A stretch of 6,776 bases of DNA, from assembly GCA_964346075.1 (NCBI GenBank), contig CAYFTH010000137.1, positions 1 through 6,776 of the forward strand, in the 5' to 3' direction. The translations under genes were made by a program, and so were the position numbers. The notes below the pieces were generated by a model that searched no databases, was not told where the DNA came from, and saw only the letters and a program-made list of their open reading frames with translations. This DNA is from Brumimicrobium sp964346075 (GTDB lineage Bacteria > Bacteroidota > Bacteroidia > Flavobacteriales_D > Crocinitomicaceae). Of this stretch, positions 1-6,680 are shown piece by piece; the first letter of the stretch is position 1, and each line of letters starts with the position of its first letter.

Positions 1-165
1 ATGGTCCCTGCGCTAACGCTTGGTCTTCAAAAGCTGCGCTTTTTCTTTTCCTCCGCCGGGCTTCAGAGCTTTCACCATCATTAACAATTTCCAGTTCGTT
101 GCTCCTTCGATAAACTATAATGCGCCTCACCCACTAACTGACATTTACGTATAAAACAACATACA
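1..165. repeat. Possible dispersed repeat or decayed element edge
   Basis: No convincing gene is visible here. All three plus frames close by base 120 and none gives a recognisable protein. The minus strand has a short frame with ATG at 79-77 ending in TAG at 16-14, reading MVKALKPGGGKEKAQLLKTKR, which matches nothing I know. The stretch is more GC-rich in patches (GCGCTAACGC at 10-19, CTCCGCCGGG at 51-60) than the AT-rich DNA that follows, and it contains TACGTATAAAACAAC at 146-160. From memory, strings of this type recur outside genes in Bacteroidota chromosomes, so I suspect a dispersed repeat or the eroded end of a mobile element. Only one copy lies in the window, so repetition cannot be shown here. 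Confidence 0.25.
29..43 (+). terminator. Terminator-like hairpin near left edge
   Basis: AAAAGC (29-34) and GCTTTT (38-43) form a perfect 6-bp stem around a 3-base loop, followed by a T-rich run (TTCTTTTCC). The A-tract, stem and T-tract layout resembles an intrinsic terminator for a plus-strand transcript entering from outside the window. The stem has only two G:C pairs, so it would be weak, and it could simply be part of the repeat-like sequence around it. Confidence 0.25.
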
Positions 166-479
166 AGACCACCGCAAAAAGCACCGAGGATTGATTTGAC
201 TGCTAATTTGAGGAAAATAATAAAAAACCGTGCCTACCCACAATTACGGCATTCAGTAAATAACTTAGGCCATGGAATAAAAAACAATCTAAGGGGAAAC
301 AAGCGGATAAAAGATAATTCAATGAAAACTAATGGTGGTGAATACTGTTCCATCACCTATTTCTACTACCTCAAATAAGGTATTTTAGGAAAATCCCTGA
401 TGTTTTCCGTAGTTCTTTCAACTGCTTCAATTATATTTACCCTTATTTAGAATTCATCTTAATAACGAAATAGCAAGGA
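166..479. other. AT-rich intergenic region without a gene
   Basis: About 310 bases with no supported coding sequence. The only open frame of any length starts with TTG at 196 and ends at 378. Its 60-residue product is low in complexity, has no recognisable motif and no ribosome binding site, so I treat it as chance. The second half holds three consecutive hairpins (listed separately). Near matches to the Bacteroidota -7 element TAnnTTTG occur at 381-388 (TATTTTAG) and 432-439 (TATATTTA). Each has one mismatch and neither has an obvious TTG at the -33 spacing, so I do not call a promoter. The region probably holds the promoter and leader of the operon that starts at 480. Confidence 0.5.
334..408 (+). 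promoter_or_regulatory. Three tandem hairpins in the leader region
   Basis: Three inverted repeats follow one another. GGTGGTG (334-340) pairs with CATCACC (351-357), a 7-bp stem with one G:U pair and a 10-base loop. TACCT (367-371) pairs with AGGTA (378-382) around 6 bases. GGAAAA (388-393) pairs with TTTTCC (403-408) around 9 bases. They end about 70 bases before the first start codon. None is followed by a clean T-run, so they are not standard terminators. They could be a structured 5' leader, protein-binding palindromes, or chance pairing in AT-rich DNA. I recognise no riboswitch class. Confidence 0.25.
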
Positions 480-1151
480 ATGTATAGAAAAAGCAGTCGA
501 TTATTCCATTTTCGGGGCAATCCTCAGATAAGGAACAAAGGAAGAAGATTCTTAGCAAAACAATTGACGATTGCTCATGCAGCAGCACATATGCTCTTAT
601 TGCTCGTCTTTCTTTCTGCGTGCAACTCCTCGACTCCATCAGAAGAGAGTCAAAAAAGTAAAAAAAACGCATCCGCTCCTCAATTAACGACTTTCTATTT
701 TGTTCGGCATGCGGAAAAAAAGCAAACCGATCAAGACGATCCTGAATTAAACAGAAAAGGTAAGAAGCGATCCGTTGCAATTGCCGAAATGATGAAAGAA
801 GCAGACATTGATGCAGTATACAGCACGCCATATAAGCGAGCTACAGCAACAGTAGAACCGCTTTCAGATACACTGGGTATTGCCATAACGGAATACGATG
901 CTGAGGAGGATCTGCGAACTGTCGTCAAAACTTTACTTCAAGACAACAAAGGAAAGCGTGTGGTAATCGTTGGTCATTCTACCACCATCCCTGGTATGCT
1001 GAATATCCTGCAGAAAGAACAGCACTATGAACCGCTCAATAAAGGCGAGCACGATGATCTTTTTCAAGTCATCTTCTCTGACAAAAATTTTGTGACGATC
1101 AACCACCTTAAAAACGCCACCTTTTTAAAACAACAAAATGATAAACCATGA
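480..1151 (+). CDS. Histidine phosphatase superfamily lipoprotein
   Basis: This is a predicted phosphatase of the histidine phosphatase (phosphoglycerate mutase-like) superfamily, which works through a phosphohistidine intermediate. Visible motifs are the catalytic RHA at residues 76-78 (FVRHAEK), an SxPxxRA-type segment with Arg120 (STPYKRA), and the second histidine in VGHS (His166). The core runs from about residue 70 to the end, compact like the short SixA-type branch. The N-terminus has a hydrophobic stretch ending in the lipobox LSAC with Cys48, then a Ser/Lys-rich linker, so the mature enzyme is probably membrane-anchored outside the cytoplasm. The start is uncertain. ATG 480 has AAGGA close upstream and gives a basic but unusually long n-region, whereas ATG 591 leaves only ten residues before the Cys and no positive charge. 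The substrate cannot be told from sequence. It overlaps the next gene by four bases, implying an operon. Confidence 0.85.
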   Translation: MYRKSSRLFHFRGNPQIRNKGRRFLAKQLTIAHAAAHMLLLLVFLSACNSSTPSEESQKSKKNASAPQLTTFYFVRHAEKKQTDQDDPELNRKGKKRSVAIAEMMKEADIDAVYSTPYKRATATVEPLSDTLGIAITEYDAEEDLRTVVKTLLQDNKGKRVVIVGHSTTIPGMLNILQKEQHYEPLNKGEHDDLFQVIFSDKNFVTINHLKNATFLKQQNDKP

Positions 1152-1483
1152 GCAATTGTGCACCCCATTTACTCGTTGAAAGAGAAGCGTTTTATATAGC
1201 ACAGTGTAAAAGCTGCAAGCGCATTGGACTCCACTACAAAAACCTTCTTGCTGAATTTCATTTGAAAGATTTCGAGTTGTGTAGTCAACAATTATTAGAC
1301 GTAGACTTTTCAGCATCTGCTGTATTATTTCCCGATCGGAAACGACGCGTAGTCATTCGGTCTTGTCATCAATGCATTGATTTCACATTTACGCACCATG
1401 AGTTCAAGGAAATGAAAGATGCTTTATCACAAGCATTATTAGTGCTCAAAGCAGAGAAATTAATTCATGAAGCGGGAGCTTAA
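1148..1483 (+). CDS. Small protein with two CxxC pairs (DUF6686-like)
   Basis: A 111-residue protein of unknown function. It begins in an ATGA overlap with the stop codon of the phosphatase gene, so translation is probably coupled. It has no signal peptide or membrane segment and should be cytoplasmic. Two CxxC pairs stand out, Cys20-Cys23 (QCKSCKRIGL) and Cys73-Cys76 (SCHQC), with further cysteines at 4 and 45. The spacing fits a small zinc-binding fold with two knuckles, though metal binding is inference. The C-terminal third (residues 84-105) looks like an amphipathic helix. The pattern of an early CxxC with an aromatic and aliphatic core reminds me of the Bacteroidota family DUF6686, recalled from memory and not checked. 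The gene ends six bases before the stop of a convergent gene, leaving no room for a separate terminator. Confidence 0.75.
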   Translation: MSNCAPHLLVEREAFYIAQCKSCKRIGLHYKNLLAEFHLKDFELCSQQLLDVDFSASAVLFPDRKRRVVIRSCHQCIDFTFTHHEFKEMKDALSQALLVLKAEKLIHEAGA

Positions 1484-1489
1484 GCAATT

Positions 1490-2125
1490 TTACTCTTCTG
1501 TCCGTACTTTCTGTAAAGCTTGTTTAAACGTATCAGTAGGTTGTGCTCCACTTAAGGCGAACTTCTCATTGATCACAAAGAAAGGTACACCCTGCACCCC
1601 AATCTGCTGAGCTCTTTGTATATCTTGAATAACATCTTCTGTATAGCTCGCAGAATTATAAACATTTCCAACTTCCTCTTCCGACAAACCAACGGATGCA
1701 CCAATAGATTTTAAAACATCCATTTTGTCAATATTCTTTCCTTCTTCAAAATATCCTTTTAATAATGCCTCTTTGAACTCGGCTTGTTTGCCTTTTGATT
1801 TCGCGAAATGCAACAGGCGGTGCGCATTTCTCGAGTTGGCTACTACCGCATTTTCAAGATCATAATTCAATCCTTCTTCCGCTGCCATTCCAGAAACGTG
1901 CTCATTCAGTTTTTGCGCTTCATCCAGCGAAATCCCTTTTTTCTGCGCTAAATGTTCCGTAACATTTTTATTCGGGTCAGTTTGCAACTCTGGATCCAGT
2001 AAAAAACTGCGATAGATCACCTCCACATCATCTTTTATTCCAAGCGAATCAACTGCTTTTTCAAAACGTTTCTTCCCGATGTAACAAAACGGGCACATTA
2101 CATCACTCCAGATCTCAACTTTCAT
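1490..2125 (-). CDS. DsbA family oxidoreductase, FrnE-like
   Basis: A thioredoxin-fold dithiol-disulfide oxidoreductase of the DsbA/FrnE group, 211 residues from ATG 2125, which is normal for that family. The N-terminus starts straight into the first beta strand with MKVEIWSDVMCPFCYIGKKR, containing the CPFC active site (Cys11, Cys14). A helical insert follows at about residues 60-150, with the conserved-looking segment NSRNAHRLLHFAK (97-109). The cis-proline loop GVQGVPFF (Pro181) lies near the C-terminus. No signal peptide is present, so it should act in the cytoplasm, as FrnE proteins do; the substrate is unknown. The frame stays open upstream to an ATG at 2197, but the extra 24 residues do not fit the family and a promoter element lies inside them. 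The gene lies downstream of pyruvate carboxylase on the same strand. Confidence 0.93.
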   Translation of the reverse strand: MKVEIWSDVMCPFCYIGKKRFEKAVDSLGIKDDVEVIYRSFLLDPELQTDPNKNVTEHLAQKKGISLDEAQKLNEHVSGMAAEEGLNYDLENAVVANSRNAHRLLHFAKSKGKQAEFKEALLKGYFEEGKNIDKMDVLKSIGASVGLSEEEVGNVYNSASYTEDVIQDIQRAQQIGVQGVPFFVINEKFALSGAQPTDTFKQALQKVRTEE

Positions 2126-2139
2126 ACTTTTCTTTTTTA

Positions 2140-2147
2140 CAAAGTTA
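2140..2147 (-). promoter_or_regulatory. Bacteroidota -7 promoter element for the DsbA/FrnE gene
   Basis: On the minus strand the eight bases read TAACTTTG, a perfect match to the Bacteroidota -7 consensus TAnnTTTG. It ends 14 bases before ATG 2125, so the transcript would have a leader of roughly ten bases, with the purine-rich AAAAAAGAAAAG just before the start codon. A TTG at the usual -33 spacing is not obvious; TTTA or TTTTCC lie nearby. The element decides the start: the ATG at 2197 is upstream of it and would not be on this transcript. Confidence 0.55.
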
Positions 2148-2189
2148 CAGGTATTGACAGATAAACAGGAAAATAGTTCTGCCATTCCG

Positions 2190-2213
2190 GTCTTCATTGC
2201 GAGCCTGGAAGAC
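2190..2213 (-). other. Inverted repeat between pyruvate carboxylase and the DsbA/FrnE gene
   Basis: GTCTTC (2190-2195) and GAAGAC (2208-2213) form a perfect 6-bp stem around 12 bases, starting 20 bases beyond the pyruvate carboxylase stop codon in its direction of transcription. There is no T-run after it on the minus strand, so it is not a standard intrinsic terminator. It could weakly stabilise the 3' end of the carboxylase message or be chance. Confidence 0.2.
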
Positions 2214-2232
2214 TATTGAACCAAGGTTATCT

Positions 2233-5200
2233 TTAACTCAACCGCACTACGAGATCATCAGCGTAAACCATGCTTCCTGCTTCTAATGGTATTTCTTCGA
2301 CCTCACCATCTTCATTAGCGGTAACCGTAGTTTCCATTTTCATCGCTTCAATGATAAACAGAGGTTGGTTCTTTTTTACTTGATCTCCTTTTTCGACTAA
2401 AATTTCACTCAGCGACCCTTGTAATGGCGCACCGATCTGTTTGTCATCGCGTTTATCTACCTTTTCACGCACGACTTTTTCTACAGCTACATTTTTATCT
2501 CTAACCTGGATATTTCTTGTTTGTCCATTGACCTTAAAGAAAACAGTAACCATTCCGTCATCATCGGTTTCTCCGACAGAAATCAATGTTATCAACAACG
2601 TTTTTCCACGTTCTAATTCAACAACGACTTCCTCTCCAGGATCCATTCCATAGAAGAAATTTTTAGTCGGTAGGTTGAAAACGTTACTGTACGAACTATG
2701 GTGTTCAGCAGCCTCCTCAAATACTTTTGGATACAATTTATAAGACAAGAAATCAGTAATATCCAATTTGCGATCCATTCTTGGTCCAAATTCTTTTTCA
2801 AAGGACGTGAACGCCTCATCGAAATCTACGGGATCCAAATGTGCGTTTGGTCGATCCGTATACGGGATTTCGTCTTTGAGGATAATATTTTGAATATCTT
2901 TTGGAAAACCTCCAACAGGCTGTCCCAGGTCTCCTTTAAAGAAGCTGACTACCGACTGAGGAAAAGATAGATTTTCTCCGTTTTCCAGTACATCTCTTAT
3001 CGTGAGATTATTACTTACGAGATACTGTGCCATATCACCAACAACTTTTGAACTTGGTGTCACTTTAATGATATCCCCGAAGAGCTGATTCACTTCAGCG
3101 TACATATCCGTAATTTCATGAAAGCGATCCGCCAAACCTAAAGAATCTGCCTGTGGTTTGAGATTGGAGTACTGACCACCTGGAATTTCGTGCTTGAATA
3201 CTTCGCCAGATCCGGACTTTAAACCTGATTCAAATGGATAATAGAACGTTCTCACTTGTTCCCAATAAATCGAATGTTTGGATAGGCTCTCCAGATCGAG
3301 CTTGTTTTCGCGTGGATGGTACTTCAGTAATTCAGTCAGCGTATTAAAATTCGGTTGCGAGGTGAGGCCTGAAAGTCCGCCAAGCGCCACATCGACAACA
3401 TCCACACCTGCATCTATCGCACTCATGTACGTAGCTCCCTGCATAGAGGACGTATCGTGTGTATGCAGGTGCACCGGAATAGAAATTTCTGATTTCAATG
3501 CGCTTATTAACTCAGTTGCGGCCTGAGGCTTCAATAAACCAGCCATATCTTTAATGGCTAAAATATGAGCTCCCGCATTTTCGATGTCTTTCGCCAATTG
3601 AAGGTAATAGGACAAGTCATATTTTGTTCTTGCTGGATCGAGTATATCTCCAGTATAGCACATCGCCCCTTCTGCAAGACCGTTTGTCTTATTTCTTACG
3701 TGTTCAATACAAGGAGCAATCGATTGCATCCAGTTTTGAGAATCGAAAATTCTAAACAAGTCAATACCGTTCTCCCAGGACTCCTGAACGAAGCGTTCGA
3801 TCAGATTATCAGGGTAAGCCGTATATCCAACTCCGTTTGATCCGCGCAACAACATTTGTAAGAGGTGATTCGGCATTTCTTTCCGAAACATTCTTAATCG
3901 TTCCCAGGGATTTTCTTTCAAGAAACGCATACACACATCGAAGGTAGCACCACCCCAAACTTCCATACTGAATATTTCGGGATGACTTTTTGCGTAGTGC
4001 GCAGCCACCTTTTGCATATCATAGGTACGCATTCTCGTTGCCAGTAAACTTTGATGTGCATCACGCATGGTCGTATCCGTAAAATGGATCTTTTGCTCTT
4101 TTTTCAACCATTCCGCAAATTTTTCTGGCCCTAACTCGGTAAGTAAATTCTTAGTTCCTTTAGAATAATCTTGACGCGATTTTGGGACCTCAGGCTGTAA
4201 AAACTGAGGTTCTTTCACTGTATTCTTAACGTCAGGATTTCCATTAACAGTGATGTCGCCCAGGAAACTCACTAATTTGGTAGCTCTATTTCGCGGTTCA
4301 GAAATCTTGAATAACTCCGGCGTGTTTTTGATGTAGTTAACAGTGACCAATCCGTTCCTAAAAGTTTCATCTTTTAATATGTTGTCGAGAAAGGCCATAT
4401 TCGTCTTGACTCCCCTGACACGGAATTCTGCCAGCGCTCTTCTCATTTTCTTACAAGCATCATCCAGCGTTCTGCTACTCGCCGAAACTTTCACCAGCAT
4501 AGAATCAAAAAAAGGAGAAATTTTCACGCCTTGATAAATACTTCCTGCGTCCAATCGTATGCCAAATCCTGAGGCACTTCGATAAGTAGAAATCACACCG
4601 TAGTCTGGTTTGAAATCATTCTGAGGATCTTCAGTTGTAATGCGACACTGTACTGCATAACCATTTGTATCAACTGTAGATTGATCCGGGATTCCAATCT
4701 CTTCATCTTTCAGTGTATAGCCATCTGCAATATAGAGTTGCGTCTTGATCAAATCGATTCCTGTAACAATCTCAGTAACTGTATGTTCGACCTGAACACG
4801 AGGATTCACCTCAATAAAGTAGATACTCCCATCATCATCGACAAGAAACTCGACAGTACCAATATTGTTATAGTTCACTGACTTACAAGTACGGACCGCA
4901 TACTCATAAAGCTTATCTTTGATGTCCGAACTCAGATCTATGGAAGGAGCAAACTCTATTACCTTTTGATACCTTCGTTGAACAGAACAATCGCGTTCAA
5001 ACAGATGTACGATATTCCCATAATCATCAGCAACAATCTGTATTTCTATGTGCTTTGGGTTTTCTACAAATTTTTCGAGAAAGACGGTCTCATCGCCGAA
5101 CGCATTTTTCGCTTCACGACGGGACTCACTATAAGCACTGGTGAGCTCTTCCATAGTACGAATAACGCGCATCCCTCGTCCGCCACCACCGGAGGCCGCT

Positions 5201-5679
5201 TTTAACATCAGTGGAAAACCAATTCTCTCCGCTTCAGCTTTAGCGATATCAATCGTATCCAGTGCATCCTTATTACTCTCAATGACAGGGACATCACTTT
5301 TAACGGCGACCGCTTTCGCAGTGACTTTATCGCCAAGAGATTGCAGCACATCTACATCAGGGCCAACAAAGATGATGTCATTCTCAGCACATGCTTTGGC
5401 AAATTCTGCATTTTCTGATAAAAAACCATATCCAGGATGGATTGCGTCAATATTATTCGATTTCGCAACGTTAATGATCTCGTCGATATCGAGATACGGT
5501 TTTAAAGGCTCGCTATCTTCCCCCACTTGATAGGATTCATCCGCTTTGTAACGGTGCAATGAATAGCGGTCTTCATACGTATATATACCCACTGTTCGAA
5601 TGCCCATTTCAGTGCACGCCCGAAATATTCGAATGGCGATTTCTCCTCTGTTAGCGACTAATACTTTATTGATCTTCAT
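2233..5679 (-). CDS. pyc: Pyruvate carboxylase
   Basis: A complete single-chain pyruvate carboxylase (1148 residues, normal for the family). It carboxylates pyruvate to oxaloacetate using ATP, bicarbonate and biotin, feeding the TCA cycle and gluconeogenesis in the cytoplasm. Biotin carboxylase spans about 1-455, with VLVANRGEIA (7-16), HPGYGFLSEN (81-90), the ATP-grasp glycine loop SGGGGRGMR (163-171) and EVNPRVQVEHT (290-300). The carboxyltransferase spans about 530-1000, with TDTTMRDAHQS (534-544), EVWGGATFD (573-581), the carboxylated Lys710 in AIKDMAG, metal ligands in HLHTHD (737-742) and Thr874 in VTPSSK, probably the catalytic Thr. The biotin carrier at about 1080-1148 carries EAMKME, with Lys1114 as the biotin site. 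All key residues are present. The start is clear because the family's first strand begins at residue 4; no Shine-Dalgarno sequence precedes it. It is transcribed divergently from the metallophosphoesterase. Confidence 0.98.
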   Translation of the reverse strand: MKINKVLVANRGEIAIRIFRACTEMGIRTVGIYTYEDRYSLHRYKADESYQVGEDSEPLKPYLDIDEIINVAKSNNIDAIHPGYGFLSENAEFAKACAENDIIFVGPDVDVLQSLGDKVTAKAVAVKSDVPVIESNKDALDTIDIAKAEAERIGFPLMLKAASGGGGRGMRVIRTMEELTSAYSESRREAKNAFGDETVFLEKFVENPKHIEIQIVADDYGNIVHLFERDCSVQRRYQKVIEFAPSIDLSSDIKDKLYEYAVRTCKSVNYNNIGTVEFLVDDDGSIYFIEVNPRVQVEHTVTEIVTGIDLIKTQLYIADGYTLKDEEIGIPDQSTVDTNGYAVQCRITTEDPQNDFKPDYGVISTYRSASGFGIRLDAGSIYQGVKISPFFDSMLVKVSASSRTLDDACKKMRRALAEFRVRGVKTNMAFLDNILKDETFRNGLVTVNYIKNTPELFKISEPRNRATKLVSFLGDITVNGNPDVKNTVKEPQFLQPEVPKSRQDYSKGTKNLLTELGPEKFAEWLKKEQKIHFTDTTMRDAHQSLLATRMRTYDMQKVAAHYAKSHPEIFSMEVWGGATFDVCMRFLKENPWERLRMFRKEMPNHLLQMLLRGSNGVGYTAYPDNLIERFVQESWENGIDLFRIFDSQNWMQSIAPCIEHVRNKTNGLAEGAMCYTGDILDPARTKYDLSYYLQLAKDIENAGAHILAIKDMAGLLKPQAATELISALKSEISIPVHLHTHDTSSMQGATYMSAIDAGVDVVDVALGGLSGLTSQPNFNTLTELLKYHPRENKLDLESLSKHSIYWEQVRTFYYPFESGLKSGSGEVFKHEIPGGQYSNLKPQADSLGLADRFHEITDMYAEVNQLFGDIIKVTPSSKVVGDMAQYLVSNNLTIRDVLENGENLSFPQSVVSFFKGDLGQPVGGFPKDIQNIILKDEIPYTDRPNAHLDPVDFDEAFTSFEKEFGPRMDRKLDITDFLSYKLYPKVFEEAAEHHSSYSNVFNLPTKNFFYGMDPGEEVVVELERGKTLLITLISVGETDDDGMVTVFFKVNGQTRNIQVRDKNVAVEKVVREKVDKRDDKQIGAPLQGSLSEILVEKGDQVKKNQPLFIIEAMKMETTVTANEDGEVEEIPLEAGSMVYADDLVVRLS

Positions 5680-5896
5680 GGAAAAACTACTTTTACGATT
5701 GAATTCCCTATAATTTAAACAAATTCTTGGCTTCCACAGAGGTTTGAAGTAATAAAATGTATAAAACCACAGTCATTGAGCGGAATTCGAAAATCGCTTG
5801 CAAGAAGAATGTACACCTGACACAGGTATTAGGATGCGCAACGAACCTCGCGATATACCGCTCTGGCAGGTGATAATTTTTTACTATTTTGCAGTC
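5680..5896. promoter_or_regulatory. Divergent intergenic region with a small palindrome
   Basis: This stretch must hold the promoters of pyruvate carboxylase (leftward) and the metallophosphoesterase (rightward). I find no full TAnnTTTG match on either strand. The closest are TAGTTTTT immediately before the carboxylase ATG (5684-5691, minus) and TACATTTT (5756-5763, minus), neither with a good -33 partner. A compact palindrome, ACCTG-aca-CAGGT, sits at 5815-5827 and could be an operator half-site pair. The plus frame is open from ATG 5798, so part of this region could be coding if the phosphoesterase starts earlier than I propose. Confidence 0.35.
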
Positions 5897-6649
5897 GTGA
5901 GAAATTTAATCGTCGGCGATATACATGGATATCTTCATCCCCTTGAGGATGCCCTAAAAAAAATTAAATACAACCCAAAAAGTGATCGTTTTATATTTAT
6001 TGGCGATTATATCAATGGAGGAAATGAACCGATAGAAGTCATTGAATTGCTACTCAACATCAAGAAAGAGGCAAGTCATCAACCTGTGTTTATTAAAGGA
6101 AATCACGATTATTGGTTTGCGGAATTACTAAATAGGGACTTCGCTCTGTTTCAAGACAAAAAATACATACGAAAAAAATACAAATCCTGGATGAAAAAAG
6201 GAGGAGACACCACCTATAATGCTTATCGAAAAGCTCATCCTTCCGTACTTGAGCAGCATAAACATGAATTTTTCGATGAGCTCCAGGAATTTTACCTTTG
6301 GGACAATAAACTCGCCGTGCATGCCGGTTTTGATCCGAATGTAGGTTTTGAGAAAACCCTTAAAAAAGAACCACATTCACTTTTCTGGGATCGAAATCTT
6401 TTCAAAACAGCATTAACAAAATTTGGAAAAAATAATAAGCGTACCAATAAATATGGAAAGCGCCGCAAACCTTTGGAGAAATTTGAGTCTATTTACATCG
6501 GCCATACCCCTACGATTAAATATGACTTTGATACCCCTCGCGTGATTGGTAACGTCATCAATGTCGATCAAGGATGCAAATACAATGGTAAATTGACCAT
6601 TTGGAATGACTCCCAATACACATTTGTTCAAGGCCTTAATACTGAATAG
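5897..6649 (+). CDS. Calcineurin-like metallophosphoesterase
   Basis: A two-metal phosphoesterase of the calcineurin/PPP-like superfamily, close in pattern to ApaH/PrpE-type and bacterial serine/threonine phosphatases. Motifs in order, from the GTG start (250 residues): LIVGDIHG (4-11; Asp8 and His10), IGDYINGG (35-42; Asp37), KGNHD (67-71), VHAGF (141-145; His142) and IGHTP (201-205; His203), then NVDQG (222-226). All metal-binding motifs are present. The second Asp of the usual GDxxD motif is Asn40 here and the following Arg is Gly, as in many non-classical members. Start choice: GTG 5897 places the first strand right at the N-terminus, as is normal. ATG 5798 and ATG 5834 are in frame and would add 33 or 21 residues with no family likeness. 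No signal peptide is clear, so it is probably cytoplasmic. Substrate unknown: dinucleoside polyphosphates or phosphoproteins are possible. Confidence 0.88.
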   Translation: MRNLIVGDIHGYLHPLEDALKKIKYNPKSDRFIFIGDYINGGNEPIEVIELLLNIKKEASHQPVFIKGNHDYWFAELLNRDFALFQDKKYIRKKYKSWMKKGGDTTYNAYRKAHPSVLEQHKHEFFDELQEFYLWDNKLAVHAGFDPNVGFEKTLKKEPHSLFWDRNLFKTALTKFGKNNKRTNKYGKRRKPLEKFESIYIGHTPTIKYDFDTPRVIGNVINVDQGCKYNGKLTIWNDSQYTFVQGLNTE

Positions 6650-6680
6650 AATAACCATATCTTTGGGTCAAACGCAAAAG

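Noticed and set aside
10..165. Integron attC-like site
   Set aside because: GTTAG-type cores are present on the minus strand, but I cannot pair them into the R and L box layout of an attC site, and no integrase or cassette array is visible.
196..378. Open frame of 60 codons starting with TTG
   Set aside because: No ribosome binding site or recognisable motif, low-complexity composition, and it overlaps the hairpin-rich stretch. Consistent with chance in AT-rich spacer DNA.
454..831. Minus-strand open frame of 125 codons
   Set aside because: It lies antisense to the histidine phosphatase gene, whose motifs and lipobox are clear. The antisense product is rich in Leu, Ser, Phe and Arg with no family likeness.
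1478..1485. GCTTAAGC palindrome at the convergent gene junction as a shared terminator
   Set aside because: Only 8 bases with no loop, so it cannot form a usable hairpin, and no T-run follows on either strand.
5141..5530. Plus-strand open frame of 129 codons
   Set aside because: Antisense shadow of the biotin carboxylase domain of pyruvate carboxylase; rich in Ser, Ala and Pro with no motif.
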